A stretch of 64,000 nucleotides of DNA, taken from assembly GCA_032229975.1 (NCBI GenBank), contig JAVXVG010000030.1, positions 21,501 to 85,500 of the forward strand. The letters run 5' to 3'. Shown here one piece after another: positions 25,265 through 34,407 of the stretch (positions are counted from its first letter, which is position 1; every line of letters begins with the position of its first letter). The stretch comes from JAIVGV01 sp032229975 (GTDB lineage: Bacteria > Acidobacteriota > Blastocatellia > Pyrinomonadales > Pyrinomonadaceae). The notes below the pieces were generated by a model, which saw only the letters and a list, made by a program, of their open reading frames with translations, was not told where the DNA came from and made no database searches. Made by a program: the position numbers and the translations under genes.

Positions 25265-26956
25265 TCAGTAAGACTGCGGTGTGATGTTCGCGTCGCGCGC
25301 TATGGGCGCGGGCGTGAAGCCGGGGATCATCTCGAAGCGCACGACGGCCCTCTGGAAGTCGAAGGTGACGCGGAAGAAGCGCAAGACGTTGCCGCCGAGG
25401 ATGCCTGTCTGCTCAAAGCCCGAAGTCTCGTTGATCGGATTCATGTCGAGGACGGCCGCCGCGAGATTCGGGTGTGTGTAAGAGCCGAGCGTGATGCGCG
25501 GCAGCATGAGCAACGGCACGTCGTCGGAGACGCCCGATGCGCCGAAGACCCTCAGCTTCATCTTCTGCACGTAGCGTTCGAGCGTCTCGCGCTCGGCGAG
25601 TTGTTGCGAGACGACGGAGACGGTCGCGCCCGTGTCGATGATGAAGTTGACGGGCTTCTCGATCCCTTCGAGGTGCAGGCTGCCGCTCCAGAAGCCACTC
25701 GATGTCGCGCGGATCGGTAGCTCGAAATCGCGCGCTGCATCGCTCGTCGCAGCGTTCGTCTTTGCAGCGTCTGTCAAGCTGTTCGTCGCGGCTGTCGCGG
25801 AAGGAGTGTGCGAGGTTGTGTTCGCGGTCGCTGTTGAGTCCTGCATCGCACTTTGATCTGCGGCTGGCCGCGCGTCGTTGCGCAGCAGCGTGAGCGTGCG
25901 CGCGCCGTAGTCGAGCGAGGCCAGATAGCTTGAGAGGACGGAGAGCCCGATGTAGCCATCGACGGGCTCCTGCTGATTCTGAAACTCGCGAATATAAACG
26001 GGCACGTTGTCGAGCCGCGCGTCGCCCATCTGGAGGGATTCGAGGAAGCCGTAAACGATCTCGAAGCGGCCGCCGCCGCCGATGGCCCTCGCCATGCCGC
26101 CGCGAGCCACCGACTTGACGCCGATCCGCTCGGCGGTCTCGGAAGAGATGACGCACATTCCCGATCCGGTATCGACGACGAAGCGGGCCATCTTCTTCGA
26201 GCCGTTCAGACGCACGTTGATGATCGGTCGGCTGTTGACGAGATCGAATTGGAGAGTCGTGCGCGGCAAGCCGCCGGTCGAATAGAGATTGCCTTGAGTC
26301 GAGATGAAGCGCAGGAAATCGATGAGCCCGTGTATGCGCGCGCGCCTGTCAGCATCGGTGCGCGGTGCGATGCGTAGGAAATTCTCGTAGGCGTCTGCCG
26401 CTTCGCGATAACGCTCGCTGCGCGCGGCGGCTTGCGCGTAGTTGAAGAGGAAGTCAGGCTCGTTCGGATCGAGATCGACGGCGCGACGGAGGCCCACGAG
26501 GGCCACCGCCGGACGATTCTCGTAGAAGTTGATCATCGAGACGCCCGCGACGGCGAGCGCGTCGTTCTGATTAAAACTGAGCGCGGTCTTGAACTCTTCG
26601 ATTGAGACAGGAAAGTCTCCGGCGGCGAGCAGCACCGAGCCGAGCAGCGCGTGCGCGCGTGCATTGAGCGGGTTCAAGGCGATAGCGCGCGCAGCATTGT
26701 CGTAGGCGTCGCGCAGGTTGCGCTGCTTGAGTTGCGCGTAGCTCAAGCCGAGCCGCGCCGTGATGTCCTTCAAATCTTTCTCGACGAGCCCGCGATACAA
26801 CTTCTCTGCCTCTTCAAACTCGCCCTCGCGCAGCGCGCGTTCCGCACGCTCACGCTCCTTCTTATCTGCCGCGCGCGCGCTTGACCCTGCGCCTGCGCTA
26901 TTAAGAAGTGTGAGCGCGATTAACGCGACGACCGCAAGACGCTTTGCTCTATTCAT
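25265..26956 (-). CDS. Exported TPR and double retropepsin-like protein
   Basis: A 563-residue protein with a signal peptide (residues 1-29), a TPR block (about 35-215; GEFEEAEKLYRGLVEKDLKD starts it) and two retropepsin-like lobes: ARFVVDTGSGMCVIS near residue 260 and NFIIDTGATVSVVS near residue 440. Between them is a Thr/Ala-rich spacer. TPR-aspartyl protease fusions are thought to be periplasmic; the substrate is unknown. GAGGT six bases before the ATG. Confidence 0.85.
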   Translation of the reverse strand: MNRAKRLAVVALIALTLLNSAGAGSSARAADKKERERAERALREGEFEEAEKLYRGLVEKDLKDITARLGLSYAQLKQRNLRDAYDNAARAIALNPLNARAHALLGSVLLAAGDFPVSIEEFKTALSFNQNDALAVAGVSMINFYENRPAVALVGLRRAVDLDPNEPDFLFNYAQAAARSERYREAADAYENFLRIAPRTDADRRARIHGLIDFLRFISTQGNLYSTGGLPRTTLQFDLVNSRPIINVRLNGSKKMARFVVDTGSGMCVISSETAERIGVKSVARGGMARAIGGGGRFEIVYGFLESLQMGDARLDNVPVYIREFQNQQEPVDGYIGLSVLSSYLASLDYGARTLTLLRNDARPAADQSAMQDSTATANTTSHTPSATAATNSLTDAAKTNAATSDAARDFELPIRATSSGFWSGSLHLEGIEKPVNFIIDTGATVSVVSQQLAERETLERYVQKMKLRVFGASGVSDDVPLLMLPRITLGSYTHPNLAAAVLDMNPINETSGFEQTGILGGNVLRFFRVTFDFQRAVVRFEMIPGFTPAPIARDANITPQSY

Positions 26957-26969
26957 TACTTACCTCAAC

Positions 26970-27045
26970 GAAACGATGAAGGAGGAACGATGAAGGAGAG
27001 ACAGAATGTTTTTACTTCATCGTTCATCATTCCGACTTCATACTT
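26970..27045. repeat. Heptamer-word inverted repeat
   Basis: Words GATGAAG and GAACGATGAAGG on the left and CTTCATCGTTCATCATTCC on the right pair imperfectly around a short spacer. It lies between the DNA glycosylase and the TPR-retropepsin gene, which run in the same direction, so it is in the downstream gene's leader. Same word family as 19931, 29383 and 37162. Confidence 0.8.
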
Positions 27046-27723
27046 TCACTTCAAAATCTCTCCCGTCTTCATCGACCACAGTACGAGGTCGAGTTCATCG
27101 AAGTCGATGCCCACGCCTTTCGCAAAGTCGCGCAGTCGCTCTTCGGTCGCGAGATAGCGCGCGCGCGTCGTGGGCGGATCGGGCGATTCGACGACGCCGA
27201 GTTCGGCGAGACTGCGCAGGATGTGCTTGTCGAGTATGGCGTAGCCGCGATAACCCACGTTGCGCAGGAAGTGGCTCGACTCCTTGTAACCGATCCCCTT
27301 GATGTCGCGCGTGCGCGCAAGCCACTCGCGCCGCTCAACAGGATCAGCGAAACTTTCTAACCGATCGCGCAAGCGCATCGCGCACGACTCGCGCAGGTGC
27401 TCGCGCGTGACAACTATATAGCCTGAGCGCGAGCGCGGGTAGCGATGCCGGCCCGTGAGTGCACCGGCTAACTCTTCGTGCGTGCCTGCGGCGAGCAGTG
27501 GCCGCACGGCTTCGACCGAGCGCAGGCCCATGCGGGCCGACGCGCCCGCAGTGAAGATGCAGAAGACCAACTCCTCCCACAGTCGCTCGTCCGAAGCTGC
27601 TCGACGGACATCTTCAAACTCCGCCAGCCGCAGTTGAATAGCATCGCGACGCTCGCGGTGCGCGTTGCGGATCGATTCGACTGTGACGGGCGGCGGCTTC
27701 TCTCTGTGCACGGAAGTTTTCAA
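27046..27723 (-). CDS. Archaeal-type (Ogg2) 8-oxoguanine N-glycosylase/DNA lyase
   Basis: A 225-residue helix-hairpin-helix glycosylase from TTG 27723 (a GTG lies four codons later). DIKGIGYKESSHFLRNVG holds the hairpin with the catalytic Lys147; AILDKHILRSL holds Asp165. The C-terminal WSMKTGEILK is typical of the Ogg2 group, which removes 8-oxoguanine and nicks the backbone. This group is best known from archaea and thermophiles. Confidence 0.85.
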   Translation of the reverse strand: MKTSVHREKPPPVTVESIRNAHRERRDAIQLRLAEFEDVRRAASDERLWEELVFCIFTAGASARMGLRSVEAVRPLLAAGTHEELAGALTGRHRYPRSRSGYIVVTREHLRESCAMRLRDRLESFADPVERREWLARTRDIKGIGYKESSHFLRNVGYRGYAILDKHILRSLAELGVVESPDPPTTRARYLATEERLRDFAKGVGIDFDELDLVLWSMKTGEILK

Positions 27724-27987
27724 AGCGCGGTGCTCTGCTGATGCGTCGGCGAAAATACTATGAGTCGCCTCGCGCGATTGTCAACGAACTCGATCTGCGT
27801 CGCATCTTCTCTGGCTGCGATGTCATGTGGTCATGACAGGGTTGCATCTCGTGAGCATGATGCGCGCATCAAAGTTCGGCGCAATCGTTCCGTGAAGGAA
27901 TTGCGCGAACTTATGGATACGGGCGCGTGCTATGATGAACGTCGCCCCCTCGTTCCAACACACTGAGAGAGCTTTGAGGTTCGACTG

Positions 27988-29391
27988 ATGATGGAGACGA
28001 TCTTCAACCGCGCGCTGCTTATCTTCGCGCTGCTCTTCGCGCTCGCTGCGGGCGCATCGGCGCAGGATGAGCCTTACGGGCCTGCGCCGCAAGCGACAGC
28101 GACGCCTGCGCCGCTCGTCAAGCCGACGCCCAAGCCTCTAGTCATCCCGCAGATCATGACCGTCAGTCCGGCGGCTGCGACCGAAGACGTTTATAAGATC
28201 GCGCCGACGCCGACACCCGTCTTCGAGCGACAGGGCGTCCTCATCACGACGCTCGACGGCAAGATCGTCTTGGAGCAGGCGGCGGATCAGACTTTCAATC
28301 CGGCTTCGACCCTCAAGCTCGCCACCGCACTGATGGCCCTCAAGACTTACGGCGCGGACTACCGCTTCTCGACCGTCCTCTGGACGACGGGCACGTTCGA
28401 CGCGAAGACCGGCACGGTCACGGGCGATCTCGTCGTCTCCGGTCGCGATCCATCGTTTCACGATGAGCACGCCGTTGCGCTCGCGCGCGAGTTGAATCGA
28501 CTCGGCGTGCGAAACGTGACCGGCGATCTCATCGTCTCGCCCGGCTTCACGATGAACTTCAGCTCGTCCGCTCTGCACTCCGGCGAACGCTTCTACGATA
28601 CGCTCGATGCGACGCGACGACCTGCCGTCGCGACGCGCTCTTGGTACGATGAGTGTCAGGCGAAAAACGATCAGACCTGTTTCACCGCTTCGCCGGGCGT
28701 TGCTGTGATGGGCGCAGTCCGTGTCGCGCCCGTGCCGCAGGGCGCAAAGATGCTCGTCACGCAGCATTCGAGCACGCTCGTTGACGTGCTCAAAGTTCTG
28801 CTCTGCTACTCGAACAATTTCATGGCGGCGAGGCTTGGCGAAGGATTGGGTGGCCCCTCCAACCTGCAAAGTTTTCTCGTCCGGCAGGTCGGCATCCCCG
28901 CAAATGAAGTGCGACTCGAATCGACGAACGGGCTCGGCATCAATCGACTATCCCCTCGCTCGATGATGAAAATTTACGTCGCGCTGCGCGAAGAGTTGGC
29001 GCGTCGCAAGCTACAGCCTTCGGACATTCTACCCGTCGCAGGCGTCGATCCCGGCACGCTTCAGAAACGCTACGCGACATCGATGGGGCGCGGCAGCATC
29101 GTCGCTAAGACCGGCACGCTCGGTCGCACCGATGGAGGCGTCTCCGCGCTCGTCGGCGAGATGCGCGCGCAGGACGGCGAGACCCTGCTCTTCGTCATCT
29201 TCAATCGACGCGGCAGCGTCTATCGCTTCCGGCAAGATCAAGATAGCCTCGTCGCTTCGATTCAAGCGGCGCGTGGTGGCCCCGCCCTCTTCGACTACAC
29301 ACCACACACGCTCGCCATGCGACTCTCCGATACAGAGTTCAATGCAAAAACCAAGGGCGAGTACGAAGGCAACCCGAATGATGAGCGATGA
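27988..29391 (+). CDS. dacB: D-alanyl-D-alanine carboxypeptidase/endopeptidase, PBP4 family
   Basis: A 467-residue exported protein (signal peptide ending ASAQ). Peptidase S13 triad motifs: S107-TLK, S275-NN in YSNNFMAARLG, and K374-TG in VAKTGTLGRTDGG. It trims or cuts peptidoglycan peptides in the periplasm. A Pro/Thr-rich linker follows the signal. The last residues (NPNDER) are encoded by the adjacent heptamer repeat. Confidence 0.93.
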   Translation: MMETIFNRALLIFALLFALAAGASAQDEPYGPAPQATATPAPLVKPTPKPLVIPQIMTVSPAAATEDVYKIAPTPTPVFERQGVLITTLDGKIVLEQAADQTFNPASTLKLATALMALKTYGADYRFSTVLWTTGTFDAKTGTVTGDLVVSGRDPSFHDEHAVALARELNRLGVRNVTGDLIVSPGFTMNFSSSALHSGERFYDTLDATRRPAVATRSWYDECQAKNDQTCFTASPGVAVMGAVRVAPVPQGAKMLVTQHSSTLVDVLKVLLCYSNNFMAARLGEGLGGPSNLQSFLVRQVGIPANEVRLESTNGLGINRLSPRSMMKIYVALREELARRKLQPSDILPVAGVDPGTLQKRYATSMGRGSIVAKTGTLGRTDGGVSALVGEMRAQDGETLLFVIFNRRGSVYRFRQDQDSLVASIQAARGGPALFDYTPHTLAMRLSDTEFNAKTKGEYEGNPNDER

Positions 29392-29466
29392 AGTCGGAAC
29401 TATGAATGATGAAGTTGAGACGATTTGTCTGCCACTTCATCGTTCATCGTTTCGACTTCATCGCTC
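29383..29466. repeat. Heptamer-word inverted repeat after dacB
   Basis: A perfect 14-bp outer stem (29383-29396 with 29453-29466, GAGCGATGAAGTCG) and weaker inner pairing of ATGAATGATGAAG with CTTCATCGTTCAT. The dacB stop codon lies inside the left arm. Confidence 0.88.
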
Positions 29467-29535
29467 TTATCCTCATCTCTTATGTTATAAATATTCCGTC
29501 TAAAGAAACGCATCCGACTCCGCGACGAACAGACG

Positions 29536-31392
29536 ATGAAACCCGCGCACGGCGACGAGAACGATCAGCCCACACCTCCAACGTCGCAAGACTCACAACC
29601 GAATCAACGACCCGACGTGAATCGATCCGCAAGCGAGATTCATGACGAAGGATCGAAGCGTGACGCCGACGAGGGCACGGTCTTCGAGCGACATGACGCG
29701 AGCCGCGCGGCGGGCGAGACCTTCGAGCAGGTCGGCGCTTCGACAGGTGAGTTCCCCGCAGAGCAAGTCGCAGGGCAGGTCGAGGCGCAGCGACAGCAGC
29801 AGGATGCGTCAACGAATCGGCACGCCTTCCTCGTCATGGCGGGCATCCTGTTGAGCCGCATCGTCGGGCTCGTGCGTCAGCGCATCACGGCTCACTACTT
29901 CGGCACGACCGACGTGGGCGACGCCTTCAGCATCGCGCTCCGCATCCCGAACTTTTTGCAGAACCTCTTCGGCGAGGGCGCGCTCTCGGCCTCTTTCATA
30001 CCCGTTTATGCCGGCCTGCTCGCGCACGAAGAGGAAGAAGAAGCGGATCACGTCGCGCGCGCGGTCTTCTCTCTACTCGCGCTGACGACATCGGTCATCG
30101 TTATCCTCGGCATCGTCTTCACGCCCTATCTCATCAGCGTCATCGCATTCGGCTACACCGGCAGCAAGCGCGATCTGACCATCGCCCTCGTCCGCATCTT
30201 CTTCCCCAGCACAGGACTGCTCGTGCTCTCGGCGTGGTGCTTGGGCGTGCTCAATAGTCATCGCCGCTTCTTCATCTCCTACACCGCGCCTGTGCTCTGG
30301 AACTTGGCGATCATCTTCACGCTCATCTTCTTCGGTCGCAGGAGCGCGGGCGAAGACACGCTCGGACGACTCGCGCAGTACACGGCTTGGGGCTCGCTCG
30401 TCGGGAGCGCACTTCAATTCGGTGTGCAACTCCCGATAGTTCTCGGTCTGCTACGGCGACTGCGCCCGGTGTTCGACACCGTGTCAGTGCACGTTCGCGA
30501 AGTGATACGCAACTTCATTCCCGTCTTCTTCAGTCGCGGCATCGTGCAGATCAGCGCATTCGTGGACGCGACACTGGCGACCCTGCTCGGACAAGGCGCA
30601 GCCATCGCCATCAGCTACACGCAGAGTCTCTACACGCTGCCTGTGAGTTTGTTCGGGATGTCGGTCTCGGCGGCAGAACTGCCCGCGATGTCGAGCGCGC
30701 GTGGCAGCGAGGAAGAGCGCGCGATGCATCTGCGCCGACGACTCGACGCAGGGCTCAAACGGATCGCCTTCTTCATCGTCCCCTCCGCGATGGCGTTCCT
30801 CGCGCTCGGCGACGTGATCGTCAGCGTGCTCTACCGCACGGGTCGATTCACTGAGAGAGACACTTACTACGTCTGGGCGATCCTCGCGGGCTCGACCGTC
30901 GGTCTGCTCGCCTCGACGCTCGGTCGCCTCTACTCATCAACTTATTATGCGTTGCACGACACGCGCACGCCGCTCCTGTTTGCAGTCCTTCGCGTCGTAC
31001 TCACGACAGGGCTTGGCTACCTGTGTGCACTGCCGCTGCCGCGTGCGTTGGGACTCGATCTGCGCTGGGGCGCGGTCGGGCTGACCGCCTCGGCGGGCGT
31101 CTCCGGCTGGGTCGAGTTCTATCTGCTGCGACGCAAGCTCAACCAGCGAATCGGTCGCACCGGTCTTCCGGCAGTCTTCGTCGCAAAGCTGTGGGGGGCT
31201 GCGCTTGTGAGCGCAGGTGCGGGATGGGCGATCAAGCTCGCCATCGGCAGACATCACCCATTCATCGTCGCCGTTTTCGTCCTCATCCCTTATGGTCTGC
31301 TCTACTTCGCACTCGCTTGGCTCGTCGGCATCGGCGAATCGGGTGAGATCATCAGCCGCTTCACGCGCCCTCTAAAGAGATTCCTGCGCTGA
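29536..31392 (+). CDS. murJ: Lipid II flippase MurJ
   Basis: A 618-residue membrane protein with about 14 hydrophobic segments. The MurJ core starts at FLVMAGILLSRIVGLVRQR near residue 95, with GEGALSASFIPVY and SSARGSEEERAMHLRRRL further on. It moves lipid II across the inner membrane for peptidoglycan synthesis. The first 95 residues are an acidic, polar, probably disordered extension, which is unusual; a later start is possible but no clear ribosome site marks one. Confidence 0.93.
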   Translation: MKPAHGDENDQPTPPTSQDSQPNQRPDVNRSASEIHDEGSKRDADEGTVFERHDASRAAGETFEQVGASTGEFPAEQVAGQVEAQRQQQDASTNRHAFLVMAGILLSRIVGLVRQRITAHYFGTTDVGDAFSIALRIPNFLQNLFGEGALSASFIPVYAGLLAHEEEEEADHVARAVFSLLALTTSVIVILGIVFTPYLISVIAFGYTGSKRDLTIALVRIFFPSTGLLVLSAWCLGVLNSHRRFFISYTAPVLWNLAIIFTLIFFGRRSAGEDTLGRLAQYTAWGSLVGSALQFGVQLPIVLGLLRRLRPVFDTVSVHVREVIRNFIPVFFSRGIVQISAFVDATLATLLGQGAAIAISYTQSLYTLPVSLFGMSVSAAELPAMSSARGSEEERAMHLRRRLDAGLKRIAFFIVPSAMAFLALGDVIVSVLYRTGRFTERDTYYVWAILAGSTVGLLASTLGRLYSSTYYALHDTRTPLLFAVLRVVLTTGLGYLCALPLPRALGLDLRWGAVGLTASAGVSGWVEFYLLRRKLNQRIGRTGLPAVFVAKLWGAALVSAGAGWAIKLAIGRHHPFIVAVFVLIPYGLLYFALAWLVGIGESGEIISRFTRPLKRFLR

Positions 31393-31652
31393 TTAGTCGA
31401 GACGGCCTTCACCACTCCCCATCTCTGATTCGCAACTGCATAGAGCTTCAAACCCGCCGCGCAGGGTGAGATTATACTTTCGTTATTTTTCGGAAACCCA
31501 CTCACATTGGTGCTTTTCTTTGGGTGAACCGATAGAAAGCGATCAAAAGGGCGCGGCGGCTGTGACGCTGTCATCTCCCGCGCTTTCTCTCGACGGGGCG
31601 CAATGCCATCCAAACTTTAGTCATTTCGAGTGATTTGAGGAGAGACAAAACG

Positions 31653-32384
31653 ATGATTCGCAGGCTGCTATTGATGAGCGTAACGTTGCTAGTCATGCTG
31701 ACGCTTCACAGCGCCGCCAAGGCTGACGGGATCGTCTTCCAAGGTCCCGACCCGTGCTTCCCCGCAGGCGTCGGCAGGGGTTGCGGAGCCGACCGCGCGC
31801 CGCACGTCCTATCGCTTCAGTCCCCGGGCTCCAGCACGAAGGAGCAGGGCTCTGTCAGCAGAAACAGTAGCGGCGACGTGCGAACGGGCGACTGGCTGCG
31901 CGGCAGCAACACCCAGACCGTTAGCCTGACAGACATCGGCACGACGAACGCGAGCAACATCCGCATCTATTTCGACATCAACGAGTCCACCGGACAGAAT
32001 TTGAATAACGTCACGCTCAACAGTCTCGTCCTGACAGCTTACAACAGTTCAGGTCAGGCTGTGTTCACCGCATCGCTCCTCGGCGGCCCAGAGACCTTGC
32101 AGCAACTCGGACAGGGGCAGGGCCACTCCGATTACGTCTATGGTTTGGATGCCACCGCCGCAGCGCGTCTCCAAGCGGCGATTATCGCCAACGGTGGCAA
32201 TCTCCGACTTGGACTCTCTGCTGACATCTCCGGCGCTCAGGGTGGCCCTGAAAGTTTCTTCATCGGCTCAGTACAGAGTCCGACAGCCACGCCTGAGCCC
32301 GCGACCATGTTTCTGCTCGGCACGGGTCTAGCAGGCGTGGCGGGAGACATCCGCCGCAGACGACGCAAAGCGACGCAAAAATAA
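31653..32384 (+). CDS. PEP-CTERM sorted exported protein
   Basis: A 243-residue protein: signal peptide (IRRLLLMSVTLLVMLTLHSAAKA), a beta-rich mature part, and the sorting tail TPEPATMFLLGTGLAGVAG followed by basic residues. Such tails are cut and anchored by an exosortase, often with exopolysaccharide. ATG at 31653 is chosen since GAGGAG lies 11 bases upstream. First of three PEP-CTERM genes in a row; no exosortase in the window. Confidence 0.9.
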   Translation: MIRRLLLMSVTLLVMLTLHSAAKADGIVFQGPDPCFPAGVGRGCGADRAPHVLSLQSPGSSTKEQGSVSRNSSGDVRTGDWLRGSNTQTVSLTDIGTTNASNIRIYFDINESTGQNLNNVTLNSLVLTAYNSSGQAVFTASLLGGPETLQQLGQGQGHSDYVYGLDATAAARLQAAIIANGGNLRLGLSADISGAQGGPESFFIGSVQSPTATPEPATMFLLGTGLAGVAGDIRRRRRKATQK

Positions 32385-32466
32385 GCGTGCTGCAACTCTT
32401 GACGAAGTGTGCGCCCGGCAAACTATCGTCTCCATAAATTCTTCTACACAAGGGACTGAGGTAAAA

Positions 32467-33102
32467 ATGTTTCGCAAAGCTTTGCTCACGACCGCAGCAG
32501 CCATCGCAATCTTCGCCCTGAACACGGCGGCTCGCGCCAACTCCGTTACGCTCACCGGCATCAACGGCACGGGCGTCACGGCGACGGTCAGTAACTACTC
32601 CCTGACTGGTAACGTTTTCACGTTCACCATCACCAACACTTCGACGGGCTCGACCACTGGCACGATCACCAACATCGGCTTTGCCCTGCCCGGCACACGA
32701 CCGAACAACTACACGCTCGTCTCCTCGTCTAACTCGAACTACTCGCTCGCCTTCGATCTCAATGCCACTTCTGGATCGCAGAACCTCGTCTCGTCCTTCG
32801 ACCTCGTGCTGATCGACAAGACGAACGGCAACCCGACCTTCGGCGGCGGCAGCGTGAACAACGGCATCGCCCCCGGAACCAGTGCCACCTTCTCGATTTC
32901 TGGAGACTTCTCAGGATTGACGGCTGACCAGATCGCACGCGATATCTTCGCGCGCTTCCAGAACGTGAACCCCGGTGGCAGCGACGTTGCCGCCGGACCG
33001 GGAACGCCGACCCCTGAGCCAGCGACGATGTTTCTGCTCGGCACTGGTCTCGCCGGTCTCGCCGCGCGGGCTCGCAAGCGTCGCAAGGTTATCGAGAACT
33101 AG
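32467..33102 (+). CDS. PEP-CTERM sorted exported protein
   Basis: A 211-residue protein: signal peptide (FRKALLTTAAAIAIFALNTAARA), Thr/Ser/Asn-rich beta-type body (VTLTGINGTGVTATVSNYSL) and the tail TPEPATMFLLGTGLAGLAARARKRRK. The start at 32467 has GAGGT upstream. Body and tail resemble the two neighbours, but sequence identity is mostly in the tail. Confidence 0.9.
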   Translation: MFRKALLTTAAAIAIFALNTAARANSVTLTGINGTGVTATVSNYSLTGNVFTFTITNTSTGSTTGTITNIGFALPGTRPNNYTLVSSSNSNYSLAFDLNATSGSQNLVSSFDLVLIDKTNGNPTFGGGSVNNGIAPGTSATFSISGDFSGLTADQIARDIFARFQNVNPGGSDVAAGPGTPTPEPATMFLLGTGLAGLAARARKRRKVIEN

Positions 33103-33484
33103 CTCTCGCGACTATGCTGACGTTGAGGCTTACATGATTCGTCGCCCGAACCCATTTCCCATCGCGAGCCGCGCCTCCGGGTGCGGCTCACAAACTTTCT
33201 GTGCACCGGGTCAGAATTTTCCTGCTCGGTCAGAATTTTCTGGAAAGGCTCAGTTATTAGAGCTTTCCGGCAGTTATAGGTAACGGAATCCGTTTCGTCG
33301 GCGTGAGTGTCTCCTGCAGGGCGCTCCGCAGCTTGAAGAATTAAGGAGAATTGCCCCTCTCCTTCGTTTGGTTAAGGCTGCCGTCACGTTTTGTTAGACC
33401 CTAACTGGTAGTCGCCCGATCAGGTGGTTTACATTAGGGCTGGAGTGCAGAGTCAACAGTTTGCCGAAATCTAGGAGGGAAAGA
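33103..33484 (+). other. Intergenic region between PEP-CTERM genes
   Basis: A 382-base gap with no gene. A GAGCCGC/GCGGCTC hairpin (33167-33190) follows the upstream gene. GGTCAGAATTTTC occurs twice around 33208-33240, and GCTCAGTTATTAGAGC follows. The direct repeat could be a regulator site. Nothing else recognised. Confidence 0.45.
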
Positions 33485-34093
33485 ATGATCCGCAACTTGA
33501 AGCCTTACTTTTTCGCCGCAGGACTCCTGCTCATCGTCGGCTTAGCCGGCGCGCGCTCCGCCAACGCCACTCCTGTCACCTACTCGACCAATGGCTCGTT
33601 CAACGGTGGGAGCAACTCGATTACGTTCACGAGCGGCACTGGCTCGACGACCATTTCGTTTCTCGGCATTCTTCCGGCTACGACCGTTGATGCCAGCCCG
33701 TCCACCTTCGCCAGCCTCGGCGACTTCAAGACCACCGTCGAAGGCACGGGCGCGACCATCGCTCCCGGCACGACCTTCACGCTGACCATCACGCAGAGCG
33801 CGCCGACGGCGGGCACGGGCGCATTCTCCGCCACGCTTAATGGCACGCTGACGCAGAATTCGAGCACCGGGCTCGTCACCTTCTCAGTTAGTACAGTGAC
33901 CATCAACGGCGTCACCTACTCGCTGACAAATAACCCGCTGCCACTCGTGCCGCCTTCAACGAACAACGGCATCACGTCGGTTCAGGCGCAGATTACTGCA
34001 GCTACCGTTCCCGAACCGGCGACGATGCTCCTGCTCGGCACGGGCTTGGCTGGCGTGGCTGCCAGAGTCCGCAAACGCCGCAAAGCAGCTTAA
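33485..34093 (+). CDS. PEP-CTERM sorted exported protein
   Basis: A 202-residue protein: signal peptide (YFFAAGLLLIVGLAGARSANA), Thr/Ser-rich beta body, and the tail VPEPATMLLLGTGLAGVAARVRKRRK. The start at 33485 follows AGGAGG. Followed by a strong terminator, so this end of the cluster is a transcription boundary. Confidence 0.9.
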   Translation: MIRNLKPYFFAAGLLLIVGLAGARSANATPVTYSTNGSFNGGSNSITFTSGTGSTTISFLGILPATTVDASPSTFASLGDFKTTVEGTGATIAPGTTFTLTITQSAPTAGTGAFSATLNGTLTQNSSTGLVTFSVSTVTINGVTYSLTNNPLPLVPPSTNNGITSVQAQITAATVPEPATMLLLGTGLAGVAARVRKRRKAA

Positions 34094-34150
34094 GTTCGCG
34101 GGATGAACAGTGAGCCTAGAAGGCTCTGGCAAGTGCCTCCTGCTGTTGCC

Positions 34151-34196
34151 AAAAAAGGAGTCGGGTCGCTTAGCTGCGACCCGACTCCTTTTTTTA
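34151..34196 (+). terminator. Rho-independent terminator
   Basis: A perfect 19-bp stem (34151-34169 with 34176-34194) and a 6-nt loop, flanked by A6 and followed by a T-run. It sits 57 bases after the third PEP-CTERM gene. Confidence 0.95.
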
Positions 34197-34372
34197 CTTT
34201 TTTTGTGGAGTACCGTCCGCATTGACTATTTGTAGATAAGTACAAACGGATGGTTAAAAGTAGCGGCAGGCTTGGCGGGGGACGACCCACCGGACTGGCG
34301 CTTTTTTGTTTCTCCGGGTGATACGCCCACCCTCCTCCAACGGCAATACACAAAAGCCCGGACGCGCCCGCG

Positions 34373-34401
34373 TTGACCTGACACACGACACTTCTTATCA
34401 T
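34373..34401 (+). promoter_or_regulatory. Sigma-70 promoter for a leaderless nnr transcript
   Basis: TTGACC at 34373-34378, a 17-base spacer, and TATCAT at 34396-34401. The GTG start of the next gene lies only six bases beyond the -10, so transcription would begin at or beside the start codon. Confidence 0.6.
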
Positions 34402-34407
34402 CCACCC

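Noticed and set aside
27760..27966. 68-residue open frame before dacB
   Set aside because: No motif or ribosome site; lies in the dacB upstream region.
33167..33190. Terminator after the second PEP-CTERM gene
   Set aside because: Seven-bp hairpin without a T-run; too weak to call.
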